This document shows positions 15,934 to 24,773 of a stretch of 42,744 bases of DNA, in pieces (positions within the stretch are counted from its first letter, which is position 1; the number at the start of each line of letters is the position of its first letter). Made by a program: the position numbers and the translations under genes. The notes beneath the pieces are model-generated. The model was given only the letters and a program-made list of their open reading frames with translations. It ran no database searches and was not told the DNA's origin. The stretch comes from an uncultured Clostridia bacterium (GTDB lineage Bacteria > Bacillota > Clostridia > TANB77 > CAG-508), in assembly GCA_944386715.1 (NCBI GenBank), contig CALXCD010000012.1, forward strand, positions 1 through 42,744, given 5' to 3'.

Positions 15934-16134
15934 TTGCCAAGAGGGACGTTCCTTTTTGGCAACTTTTAGATTATATATTTTATTTAACTTTGAAAAATCG
16001 ATATATTAATATTTGTAAGCAAAGACCCAGATTGTTACACCCTAAATATGGTTTTGCTAAAAATATTAATATATCGATTTTTAATTATAAAAATTTTAAA
16101 AGTTGCCAAAAAGGAACGTCCCTCTTGGCAACTA
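15931..16134. repeat. Nested inverted-repeat element, copy 3
   Basis: The cleanest copy, 204 bp, flanked by TA. End hairpins 15932-15964 and 16101-16133 are perfect 33-bp inverted copies of each other, and each is itself a hairpin (AGTTGCCAA...TTGGCAACT). The inner 22-bp perfect inverted repeat is 15993-16014 / 16061-16082. Core 16015-16060 has GACCCAGATTGTTACACCCT, with two G-to-A changes relative to copies 1 and 2. The stop codons TAG of both flanking convergent genes (15931-15933 plus strand; 16134-16132 minus strand) are formed by the element's ends. Confidence 0.95.
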
Positions 16135-17127
16135 CTTAATATAATTCCAAGCATCTAAACACATATCTTCCAAAGTTTTCGTAGCCTCCCAACCTAATTC
16201 TTCTTTTGCTTTTTTAGGATCTGCATAACAAATAGCAATATCACCAGCTCTTCTTGGCGCTATTTTGTATGGTACTTTTTTTCCAGTTGCTTTCTCAAAT
16301 GCTTTTACCATATCTAAAACACTATACCCTGTTCCTGTTCCTAAATTATAAATATACAAACCTTGTTGCTCTTTATCTAATTTATCTAAAGCCAAAACAT
16401 GACCTTTTGCTAAATCTACCACATGAATATAATCTCTAACTCCTGTACCATCTGGTGTATTATAATCATTTCCAAAAACAGATAATTCTTTCAACTCACC
16501 TTTTGCCACCCTAACAATATAAGGCATTAAATTATTTGGTATCCCTTGAGGCTCTTCACCAATCAATCCACTTTCATGTGCACCCACTGGATTAAAATAT
16601 CTTAAAATACAAATATCCCATGTAGAATCTGAGGCATAAATATCTTTTAAAATTTGCTCTATAAATAACTTTGTTGTACCATAAGGATTTGTTGTTCCTC
16701 CTGTTTTACAATCTTCTGTTAATGGTATTTTTTCAGGCTCTCCATAAACCGTTGCAGAAGAACTAAAAATAAATTTTTTACATCCATATTTCCTCATCAC
16801 ATCTAATAAAACTAATGCTCCTGAAATATTATTGGTATAATATTCAATTGGTTTTTGTACAGATTCTCCCACTGCTTTATATCCCGCGAAATTCATTACC
16901 GCTTCTATCTCGTTTTCTTGGAATACTTTTTCTAATTCCTGTTTGTTTAAATAATCCATCTCATAAAATTTAAAATCTTTTCCTGTAATCTTTTTAATTG
17001 CATCCAATACCTTAGGATTACTATTAGAAAAATTATCTAATATAATAATTTCCTTTCCTGCATTTAATAATTCTACAGCTGTATGACTTCCAATAAATCC
17101 TGCTCCTCCTGGTAATAATACTGCCAT
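16132..17127 (-). CDS. galE: UDP-glucose 4-epimerase
   Basis: A 331-residue short-chain dehydrogenase-type epimerase interconverting UDP-glucose and UDP-galactose. I choose the ATG at 17127 (MAVLLPGGAGFIGSH), which has AAGGTGA upstream; the longer frame to 17145 does not. The NAD motif GGAGFIGSH is at residues 7-15, the Ser-Ala-Thr motif in SSSATVYGEPEKIP, and the catalytic YxxxK in NPYGTTKLFIEQ. It ends NYIK with a TAG provided by repeat copy 3; without the insertion the protein would run a few residues further. It lies 45 bp after cysS. Confidence 0.94.
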   Translation of the reverse strand: MAVLLPGGAGFIGSHTAVELLNAGKEIIILDNFSNSNPKVLDAIKKITGKDFKFYEMDYLNKQELEKVFQENEIEAVMNFAGYKAVGESVQKPIEYYTNNISGALVLLDVMRKYGCKKFIFSSSATVYGEPEKIPLTEDCKTGGTTNPYGTTKLFIEQILKDIYASDSTWDICILRYFNPVGAHESGLIGEEPQGIPNNLMPYIVRVAKGELKELSVFGNDYNTPDGTGVRDYIHVVDLAKGHVLALDKLDKEQQGLYIYNLGTGTGYSVLDMVKAFEKATGKKVPYKIAPRRAGDIAICYADPKKAKEELGWEATKTLEDMCLDAWNYIK

Positions 17128-17172
17128 TTTCTTTTCACCTTCCATTTTTAATGATATATTTTACACTTATTG

Positions 17173-18564
17173 TTACATTTTACTAATTTCCATACCATCT
17201 TTTGTATCTTTCACAACATAACCTTTTTGATGAATCTCATCTCTAATTCTATCAGATTCTTGCCAATTCTTTTCACTTCTTGCTTGTTTTCTTTTCTCTA
17301 TCAATTCTAATATCTCTTCAGGAATTTCTACCCTTTTTTCTGCTTTATCTATCTGTATTCCTAAAACAGTATCAAATTTTAATAATAATTCTGCAATTTC
17401 TAAACATTTTTTAGGATATTTTATCACTTCCCACACAAAACTCATACTAAGAGGCATATTCATATCATCATTGATAGCTTGATGAAATCCATATTCTAAT
17501 TCTTTTAACTTTTCGATATCCTCTTTTTCTAAAATATCTTTTCCATTTTTATTTACCTGATATCCATTTCTCAATCTTTCTAATGATTTTGAAGCTGCCT
17601 CTATCCCTTCCCATGTAAAGTTTAATTTATTTCTATAACTAGATGTATAACACAATAGTTTATATACTAATGGGTCATATCCTTTTTCTTTGATATCTTT
17701 TAACAAATAAACATTTCCTAAACTTTTTGACATTTTACCGCCATTAATTAATAAATACTCTCCATGCATCCAGTATCTAGCTGGTATTTTACCACATACA
17801 CCTTTACTTTGCGCAATTTCATTTTCGTGATGTGTTGGTATTAAATCAATACCTCCTGTATGAATATCAAATTGCTCTCCTAAATGTTTTCTTGACATAG
17901 CTGAACATTCAATATGCCAACCCGGATAACTTGGTCCCCACGGACTATCCCATTTCATTAAATGATTTTCAGGTGCTTTTATCCATACTGCAAAATCATA
18001 AGGATTTCTCTTTTCTGTATCCACCTCTACTCTTGCTCCAGCCTTTTGCTCTTCCACATTTAAATTAGATAAAACAGGATATTTATCTAATTTTGAAACA
18101 TCGAAATAAATGGCTGTTGAAGTTTCATAAGCATATCCTTTATCCACAAGTTCTTTTACATATTTTAGCATTTCTGGAATGTAATCTGTTGCTTTACAAA
18201 TAATTTCTGGTATCTCTATATTTAAATCTTTCAAATCATCAAAAAATAATTTGGTATAATGCTCTGCTATTTCTAATGGTGTTTTGTGTTCCTCTCTTGC
18301 AGATTTAATCATTTTGTCTTCACCATCATCTCCATCAGAAACTAAATGTCCCACATCTGTTATATTCATCACATGCTTTATTTGATATCCATTATATTTT
18401 AGCATTCTCCTTAATACATCTTGAAAGATATTTGTTCTCATATTTCCAATTGTTGCATCTTTATAGACTGTTGGACCACAAGAATATATGGTTACTTCTT
18501 TTTCATCCATAGGTTCAAAAAGTTCTTTTTTTCTAGTCAAGGTATTATAAAAATAAATATCCAA
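17173..18564 (-). CDS. cysS: Cysteinyl-tRNA synthetase
   Basis: A 463-residue class I synthetase. The start is TTG at 18564 with GGAGGAATTGGA before it. Visible are the CysRS N-terminal YSCGPTVYKDATIGNMRT (HIGH-equivalent around 36-41), the zinc-site cysteine in HIECSAMSRKHLG, GGIDLIPTHHENEIAQS, the KMSKSLGN signature, and a C-terminal helical domain. It is preceded by the PBP gene and followed by galE. Confidence 0.96.
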   Translation of the reverse strand: MDIYFYNTLTRKKELFEPMDEKEVTIYSCGPTVYKDATIGNMRTNIFQDVLRRMLKYNGYQIKHVMNITDVGHLVSDGDDGEDKMIKSAREEHKTPLEIAEHYTKLFFDDLKDLNIEIPEIICKATDYIPEMLKYVKELVDKGYAYETSTAIYFDVSKLDKYPVLSNLNVEEQKAGARVEVDTEKRNPYDFAVWIKAPENHLMKWDSPWGPSYPGWHIECSAMSRKHLGEQFDIHTGGIDLIPTHHENEIAQSKGVCGKIPARYWMHGEYLLINGGKMSKSLGNVYLLKDIKEKGYDPLVYKLLCYTSSYRNKLNFTWEGIEAASKSLERLRNGYQVNKNGKDILEKEDIEKLKELEYGFHQAINDDMNMPLSMSFVWEVIKYPKKCLEIAELLLKFDTVLGIQIDKAEKRVEIPEEILELIEKRKQARSEKNWQESDRIRDEIHQKGYVVKDTKDGMEISKM

Positions 18565-18586
18565 TCCAATTCCTCCTTTTATTAAA

Positions 18587-18609
18587 TAAGAGGGATTTTC
18601 TCCCTCTTA
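18587..18609 (-). terminator. Hairpin between PBP gene and cysS
   Basis: TAAGAGGGA / TCCCTCTTA, a 9-bp stem with a five-base loop, 15 bases past the PBP stop and just before the cysS ribosome binding site. The U-run is weak (TTATTT), so it may be partial termination or a processing site. Confidence 0.6.
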
Positions 18610-18623
18610 CTATTTTCTCTGTT

Positions 18624-21266
18624 TTATTGTGTTACTGTATTATTTCCTGGAGGCGTTTGATTTCCTCCATCAGGCGGTGTTACAGTATTTCCTCCTCCAG
18701 ACGGTGTATTGGTATTATTGATTGCATTGCTAGTATTATTCGTATTATTGGTACTATTCGTATTATTAGTACTATTTGTTACATTATTTGTAGGTGGTTT
18801 TGTTGGCTCTTTTGGTTTTTCGGTTTCTACTGGTTTCGTATGAATCGTACAAGTTCCTTCTACTTTTGTTCCAGATGAAGATTTATTCAATGGTCTCCAC
18901 AATTTTAATTGTTCTTTTGGTACTACTGCACCATAATTATTTGGTTTTGTACTTGGACAATATGGTGTTGCTATCAAATTAGATTCCGTACATAAAGTCT
19001 GTGTTCCGTGTCCTTCACATTTAGATGGCATATTATCTTGTGTGAAAATTTCTTTATATGTTGGACAACCTGTTGTAGGTAAACAACCTGTTGTAGTACA
19101 TACTGTCGCCTCTACTATTCCACTTGGTCTTGTAAAGCTTGCATTTGGTAATGGTTGATGGATATCTTTCATCACTGCTGACCAAAGTAAACCTGCTGGA
19201 TTTCCTGAATATACTACCTTTTCATTTGTATCATATCCATACCAACAAGCTGCTGAGTAATAAGGTGTAAATCCACAAAGCCATCTATCATAATTGTCAT
19301 CTGTTGTTCCTGTTTTAGCAGCTACATCCATTCCTGGAATAGCACAATATTTTGCTGTACCTTCTGCATTCGTTACTGGTTCTTGTACAATTGTTTTTGT
19401 AATATATGCATTTTGTTCTGAAATTACTCTTGTTTGTTCTTGATTTGGTGTCATTACTACATTTCCATTAGAATCCACTACTTTTGTATAAAATGTTGGT
19501 GTAATGTAAACTCCATCATTTGCAATAGTTCCATAAGCTGCTGCCATCTCTAATGGTGTTGCCCCATTTCTAGTTCCACCCAATGCTAATGTAATATCAT
19601 TATCTTCATCTGCTTTAATAGAATTTATTCCCATCTTGTTTAAATATTCTATTGATTTTGCAGGTGTCAATTCTGCCATAATTTTTAATGCTGGTATATT
19701 TTGAGATAGAGCAATAAATCTTCTAATATTCATCATTCCTTTAAATCCACTTTGATTTTTAGGCTCGTAATCTCCTCCAAAATTCGTTGCAGTGTCATCA
19801 TATACAGTAGCAGCAGTAATTACTTTTTCTTGTAATCCTGGTGCAATAACAGCTAATGGTTTCATAGAAGAACCACATTGTCTAACACTTTGGGTTGCTC
19901 TATTTTGTCCTCTTGCTGTTGTCTTTTCTCCTAATTCTCCTACTAATCCTGCAACATATCCAGTTTTGTAATTGATAATTGCCATACCAGCTTGAGAATG
20001 GTCATTCTTTAATGTTCCATCTGCATTCTTTTCTCTTCCTTTTACAATATATTTATCTTTTTTAAATTCTTCTTCTAATCTTGATTGTACATTCACTTCT
20101 ACTGTTGAATAAATGGTTAATCCACTACTATAAATATAATTTTCTGCTAAAGTCCTTGAAATTCCTTTTTCTTCCATCACCTGTGCAATCAATTGTTCAA
20201 TAACAGCATCTGTATGATAAGAAAATACACTTCCACTACTAGTTGCTCCTTTTTCAAATTTAAGTCCTGCCTCAGCTTTTTGACATGCAGCATTATAATC
20301 ATCCTCATTTGTAATATATCCTAATTCCTTCATTTTATCTAAAACTGTTAAAACTTTATTTTTTATCTTTTCTGTATTATCTACACTTTCATCATAAGGA
20401 TCATACGCATTTGGTGAACTATTTATTCCCGCTAAAAAGGCACATTCTGCTAAGTCTAAATCTTTAGCACTTTTATTAAAATAATATTGTGCTCCTAATT
20501 CTACCCCATGTAAATTAGCAGAGTCACTTTTTCCTCCTACATATAAAATATTTAAGTATAATTCTAGAATTTGGTCTTTCGATATCATTCTCTCAACCTG
20601 ATAAGCTTTTGCCCACTCTTTTACTTTTCTCATGATACCTGCTAAACCTGAAACTTCATCTTCTTTTGTAATATTTTTTACTAATTGTTGCGTTATTGTA
20701 CTTCCTCCATAAGACCTATTTCCTAATAACGTATTTAAAATAGCACCTGCTGTTCTTTTTAAATCTACACCATTATGGCTATAAAATCTTTCATCTTCTA
20801 TGGCAACATAAGCCTTTGGAAGATATTCAGACATATCTTCTAGAGTAATTACTTTTCTTTTTTCGTCACCACTTAAATCCGCTATAACCGTTCCATTGCT
20901 ATCCACAATAACCGAATTTGCAGCTCCTATTTTTAACTCTTCTTTGGTAATTTCAAATTCATCACCAAATAAACCAAAAAACATTCCTGCTACAATACCT
21001 GCTCCTATGACACATAATAATAAAAATAAAATAATTCCTATCTTAAATGCCATCATCAATTTGGGATGTTTCCCTTTCTTAGCGCCTTTTTTACTATTTT
21101 TTCCGTTTGGTGCTTGTATCTTTTTCGTTGCAGATACATTCTTACCTTGTCCACTCTTAGTGGCTACTGGTTTTTTTCTTTTTTTCTTATTTACTTTATA
21201 TATTTTTGTATTTTCTCCTTCTGACTTTTTATTACTTCTATTATTTCTACTATTATTATCTGGCAT
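18624..21266 (-). CDS. Class A penicillin-binding protein (PBP1A-type)
   Basis: An 880-residue bifunctional peptidoglycan synthase. A basic, Lys-rich cytoplasmic tail (1-70) precedes one membrane segment (about 72-96). The GT51 transglycosylase domain has the catalytic EDERFYSHNGVD and GGSTITQQLVKN motifs. The transpeptidase domain has SSMKPLA (SxxK), SQN and KTGT. The tail after residue ~720 has several cysteines (VCTTTGCLPTTGCPTY) and ends in Asn/Thr/Pro/Gly low-complexity sequence, typical of clostridial PBPs. AAGGAGGTAATTAA precedes the ATG. Confidence 0.93.
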   Translation of the reverse strand: MPDNNSRNNRSNKKSEGENTKIYKVNKKKRKKPVATKSGQGKNVSATKKIQAPNGKNSKKGAKKGKHPKLMMAFKIGIILFLLLCVIGAGIVAGMFFGLFGDEFEITKEELKIGAANSVIVDSNGTVIADLSGDEKRKVITLEDMSEYLPKAYVAIEDERFYSHNGVDLKRTAGAILNTLLGNRSYGGSTITQQLVKNITKEDEVSGLAGIMRKVKEWAKAYQVERMISKDQILELYLNILYVGGKSDSANLHGVELGAQYYFNKSAKDLDLAECAFLAGINSSPNAYDPYDESVDNTEKIKNKVLTVLDKMKELGYITNEDDYNAACQKAEAGLKFEKGATSSGSVFSYHTDAVIEQLIAQVMEEKGISRTLAENYIYSSGLTIYSTVEVNVQSRLEEEFKKDKYIVKGREKNADGTLKNDHSQAGMAIINYKTGYVAGLVGELGEKTTARGQNRATQSVRQCGSSMKPLAVIAPGLQEKVITAATVYDDTATNFGGDYEPKNQSGFKGMMNIRRFIALSQNIPALKIMAELTPAKSIEYLNKMGINSIKADEDNDITLALGGTRNGATPLEMAAAYGTIANDGVYITPTFYTKVVDSNGNVVMTPNQEQTRVISEQNAYITKTIVQEPVTNAEGTAKYCAIPGMDVAAKTGTTDDNYDRWLCGFTPYYSAACWYGYDTNEKVVYSGNPAGLLWSAVMKDIHQPLPNASFTRPSGIVEATVCTTTGCLPTTGCPTYKEIFTQDNMPSKCEGHGTQTLCTESNLIATPYCPSTKPNNYGAVVPKEQLKLWRPLNKSSSGTKVEGTCTIHTKPVETEKPKEPTKPPTNNVTNSTNNTNSTNNTNNTSNAINNTNTPSGGGNTVTPPDGGNQTPPGNNTVTQ

Positions 21267-21344
21267 TTAATTACCTCCTTGCCAATTCTTAAAACTTGAC
21301 AAACCTATTATATTATATTTCTTTCAAAAAAGAAAGAGTTTTTT

Positions 21345-22187
21345 CTAAATTCTTTCCCTTAGTCCTTGTAACCATGCAATTTGCACATTATCTTTTCTAA
21401 TTTTTTTCTTAATCTCCTCTATAGGTTGTCTTTTATAGAAATAAGCTTCATAAATATCTTTATTCCAAAACTGATTTTCTATATCTTCATATTCTAATCC
21501 TTGTATCTTTTTTATTTCATAATTATTGATACATATTCCACTAAATCTCTTCTTCTTTATCTTAACATTACCCTGAATATTTAATATGACAGCATCTTCT
21601 TTTATTTGATATTGATTTATTAACTCTGTTGGAAAATCTATGTTTAAAATAAAATTTGTTTTTAAAAGACTCTTTTTCTTGTTATTCGTAACTGTTATCA
21701 TCATTCCTTCTTGTTCTAACATCTCATCTTCTAACCTTTTTAGTTGTTGCATATGATTTGTTACAATATTAATTCTTTTATACTCTTTTACCAATTGTTT
21801 TATATTTTGCAAAGTGATTTCTGACAACTGATTTACTAAAATACTAACCATTAGTTCTTGTTTTTTTAAATTCTTTTTTTCTACTATATAATCTAAAGAT
21901 TCACAAGAAAGTATCTCCCAAAGCCATTTTCCGTCTGGTATATCAAAACCATAAGAATATAAGTCATTACAATAATCTTCTTGTTTTTTTATCTCCTTAC
22001 TTAATATAATTTTATTGGTATTCCTTTTTTGTAGTATTCTTCTTGTTTTTATAGATAGTTTTTGTGCCTGCTTAGACTTTATTTCTTCTCCCTGAATGGG
22101 TAATATTATTTCATTATTTTTTACCCTTATCCAGTTACCTATTTTTAATAATTTGTTTGGCTTGTCAATTTCTTTAATATAATACAT
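21345..22187 (-). CDS. Uncharacterised protein with Rossmann-like segment
   Basis: A 280-residue protein of no family I can name. The ATG at 22187 (MYYIKEIDKPNKLLKIGNWI) has AAGGTGA upstream; a longer frame to 22244 starts inside non-coding sequence and lacks a site. The middle has an alternating beta/alpha pattern resembling a nucleotide-binding fold (INIVTNHMQQLKRLEDEMLE, ITVTNNKKKSLLKTNFILNI), followed by a beta strand and Lys-rich segment. There is no signal peptide or membrane helix. It sits between a class A PBP and a hairpin element after truB. A role in envelope or spore development is only a guess from position. Confidence 0.7.
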   Translation of the reverse strand: MYYIKEIDKPNKLLKIGNWIRVKNNEIILPIQGEEIKSKQAQKLSIKTRRILQKRNTNKIILSKEIKKQEDYCNDLYSYGFDIPDGKWLWEILSCESLDYIVEKKNLKKQELMVSILVNQLSEITLQNIKQLVKEYKRINIVTNHMQQLKRLEDEMLEQEGMMITVTNNKKKSLLKTNFILNIDFPTELINQYQIKEDAVILNIQGNVKIKKKRFSGICINNYEIKKIQGLEYEDIENQFWNKDIYEAYFYKRQPIEEIKKKIRKDNVQIAWLQGLRERI

Positions 22188-22266
22188 ATCTTCACCTTCC
22201 ACTTCTATATCAAGTGTATGAAGACAAGTTGTAAAATAGAACATTATTAATATAATGATTACTAAA

Positions 22267-22441
22267 TTTGATAAAGTATCTTTTTCTATAAATGTTGAAT
22301 GTGATTGAAGAATATCTTAGAAAATATTAAATGATAGCATAGAGGGTGCAATTATATTGGAGAGGCTCTATGCTATCATTTTAAATTTTCTTAGAATTCG
22401 TATTGAACCAAAACATTTATAGAAAAAGATACTTTATCAAA
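22267..22441. mobile_element. MITE-like hairpin element with perfect 30-bp ends
   Basis: Perfect 30-bp terminal inverted repeats (22267-22296 and 22412-22441) beginning TTTGATAAAGTATCTTTTTC. A second inner inverted repeat pairs ATGATAGCATAGAG with CTCTATGCTATCAT and extends imperfectly outward. The 175-bp unit has no coding capacity and no clear target duplication. It lies downstream of truB and upstream of the 280-residue protein. It is unrelated in sequence to the three nested repeats. Confidence 0.75.
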
Positions 22442-22494
22442 CTTTTATCAAAATAAGAATTTCAAAATATTTCCTATTGCATAAAAAAAGACAT

Positions 22495-23347
22495 CTATAA
22501 AACGATATCTCTTTTCAATAATCTTTGATTAACTACACCAAGTCCAATAAATTTTTGTTCACAATAAATACGATATACTCCATCTGGTTTTCCTATTTTC
22601 AATTTCACTCCATTTAAAAATAAATGTAATCGTTTCCTCTCTAAAGAAATCGATTCTTTATTTTCAAACAACTTCTCTACTGATAAATACGAAATATTAC
22701 CTTTTTCGAGTTGCTCTATGGTAACAGCTTGTTCTATTCTAAAATCTCCAACCTGTATTCTTTGTAATTCTTGCATATAGCCAACCGTACCTAACTTTTC
22801 CGCTATATCTTCACATAAACTTCTAATATAGGTACCTTTCGAACAAGAAACCTGAAAAACAATTTGTTGTTTTAATTCTTCTATTTGTTGTATCTTAATT
22901 TGATAAATTTCTATTTGTCTTACCGGAATTTCAACTTGTTCTCCTTTTCTTGCATATTCGTATAATTTTTTACCTTTTACTTTGATAGCAGAATACATCG
23001 GTGGCACCTGTTCTTGTTTTCCTACAAAAGATTGAAATACTTTTTCTAAAGCTTGCTTATCCTTCCAAGGAATATCCACTTTTTCTTCTTGTATGATATT
23101 TCCTTCTGCATCACCTGTATCTGTCTTTTTCCCAAGTTGTAAGGTAACCCTATATACTTTGTCATGGTTGATAAAATATTTCGAGCACCCGTGTTCCTTT
23201 CCCCACTAAAATAGGCAAAACCCCTGTTGCCAAGGGGTCTAGAGTTCCTGTATGTCCCACTTTTTCTCCTGTCATTTTTCTTATTTTATACACCACATCA
23301 TGAGAAGTACAAGCTTTAGGTTTATTTACTATAATAATTCCATCCAT
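22495..23347 (-). CDS. truB: tRNA pseudouridine(55) synthase TruB, +1 recoded at CGG
   Basis: Codons 1-52 from the ATG at 23347 encode [20 protein letters not shown] and the catalytic [21 protein letters not shown]. Codon 53 is CGG (23191-23189). Skipping the C gives [20 protein letters not shown] and continues through TDTGDAEG, the [19 protein letters not shown] motif and the C-terminal PUA-like end, 283 residues in total, normal for TruB. Without skipping, translation ends nine codons later. The start is one base after the nrnA stop. It modifies U55 of tRNAs. The restored S-K-Y-x-I-x-H-D-K run is family-like, whereas the unskipped reading VLEIFYQP is not. Confidence 0.87.
23188..23191 (-). 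other. CGG +1 recoding site in truB (CGGG)
   Basis: The zero frame reads GGA ACA CGG GTG CTC; the family-consistent reading is GGA ACA (C) GGG TGC TCG AAA TAT. The exact residue at this point is usually Lys or Arg in TruB, so this site cannot by itself tell Gly from Arg insertion. Confidence 0.82.
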
Positions 23348-23348
23348 T

Positions 23349-24299
23349 TTATAATACCTTTTTTACTTCTTTCATAATTTTTTCTTTTACTTCCTCTACT
23401 GTACCTTGTATCAAACACCCTGCTGCTCTTGGGTGTCCACCGCCTCCAAAGACAAAACAAATATCTGACACATTAACTGTATTTCCAGAGCGCATAGAAA
23501 CTTTATATTTATCTTCTTTTTCTTTTTGTCTAATAAAGATAGAAACTTCTACTCCCTCAATATCTCTTCCAATTTCCACTAAGCCTTCGTGGTCACCTGG
23601 CTGAGCTCCTACTTCTTCTTCATCCTTTGCATCTATATAAGTAAAAGTAACCTTTCCATCCTCTAAGAATTCCATTCTGTTAGACACTCTTTTAGCTAAT
23701 TCAAAATTAGCCCTTGTATTAGTCCTTAACACTCTTTTATAAATATCTGGTATATTTACTCCTATTCGTATTAAATCTGCTGTAAATTCAAATGTTTCCG
23801 GATTAATTCCCTCATGTCTAAATCCACCTGTATCTGTAATAATTCCAGTTAACAAACAAGTTCCAATTTCCTTTGAAATTTTAATATCAAAATACTGAAA
23901 AATTCCAACCAATACTTCACAACATGCAGGAGAAACTGGATTTACAAAATTCAAATCTCCATACATTTGATTCGTTCCATGATGGTCAATTACAATTGTT
24001 TTAGTGGCATTTTCGAAATATTGCTTTTGAGCAATTCTTTTTTCATCTGCACAATCTACGGCAATTGCTAAATCATATTTTTCCATAGATGATTCTTCCA
24101 AGATGTTAGAAGCATTTGGCAAAAAGTTAAATAATCTAGAATATTCTGGAATAATCACATCTGCCTCTTTTCCTAATTCCTGTACTAAAAATTGGGTTGC
24201 CAAACTACTTCCTATCGCATCTCCATCTGGTGATTCATGTGTTAATATCACTATTTTTTCTGAATTTTTTATTTCTTTTAAAATCTCATCTAACGTCAT
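23349..24299 (-). CDS. nrnA: Bifunctional oligoribonuclease / pAp phosphatase NrnA
   Basis: A 316-residue DHH/DHHA1 phosphoesterase. Metal motifs: [10 protein letters not shown] (25-34), VDCAD, the namesake IDHHGTN, and [10 protein letters not shown] near the C-terminus. It degrades short RNA oligomers and pAp. AAGGAG lies before the ATG. It is the usual neighbour between rbfA and truB. Confidence 0.94.
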   Translation of the reverse strand: MTLDEILKEIKNSEKIVILTHESPDGDAIGSSLATQFLVQELGKEADVIIPEYSRLFNFLPNASNILEESSMEKYDLAIAVDCADEKRIAQKQYFENATKTIVIDHHGTNQMYGDLNFVNPVSPACCEVLVGIFQYFDIKISKEIGTCLLTGIITDTGGFRHEGINPETFEFTADLIRIGVNIPDIYKRVLRTNTRANFELAKRVSNRMEFLEDGKVTFTYIDAKDEEEVGAQPGDHEGLVEIGRDIEGVEVSIFIRQKEKEDKYKVSMRSGNTVNVSDICFVFGGGGHPRAAGCLIQGTVEEVKEKIMKEVKKVL

Positions 24300-24335
24300 T
24301 TAGCTTCTCCTTTTCTATTATTTTAATCATCACTT

Positions 24336-24698
24336 TTACTCTTCTTTTTTAGGCATAATTTCTTTCAAAATAGTATCAATTTTAGCACCATATTCCATAG
24401 AATCATCTAATTCAAATATAATCTCTGGTGTATTTCTTAAATTAATTCTTTTAGCCAATTGGGTTCTGACAAAACCTGCAGATTTTTTTAAGTTTGCTAA
24501 AGTATCCTTTACATTCTTAGAATTTAAAATACTAACATATACTTTTGCATATTTTAAATCATTTGTTACTTTTACCTTTGTTACACTAATTAAACCTGTT
24601 ATATTAGGATTTTTCAATTCATAATCGATAATATGACTAAGTTCTTTTCGATATTCTTCATCAATTCGATTCATTCTATTTTGATTACCTGCCATCAT
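24336..24698 (-). CDS. rbfA: Ribosome-binding factor A
   Basis: A 120-residue KH-like 30S maturation factor. It begins MMAGNQNRMNRIDEEYRKEL; ITGLISVTKVKVTNDLKYAKVYVSIL is the family core. Two adjacent ATGs (24698 and 24695) follow GGAGGAGATA. It lies 75 bp after infB and 36 bp before nrnA. Confidence 0.93.
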   Translation of the reverse strand: MMAGNQNRMNRIDEEYRKELSHIIDYELKNPNITGLISVTKVKVTNDLKYAKVYVSILNSKNVKDTLANLKKSAGFVRTQLAKRINLRNTPEIIFELDDSMEYGAKIDTILKEIMPKKEE

Positions 24699-24773
24699 TA
24701 TCTCCTCCTCTTTCTTCTGTTTGTTTGTTTTCTAATCTCAAACTAGCTTCTGCCATTTTCTAAACAATCCTTC

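Noticed and set aside
15993-16082. Riboswitch or known structured RNA for the repeat core
   Set aside because: The core does not match any riboswitch consensus I know, and the position between convergent genes does not suit a cis-regulatory leader.
18627-18982. Plus-strand frames opposite the PBP tail
   Set aside because: Shadows of the low-complexity Asn/Thr-rich C-terminus.
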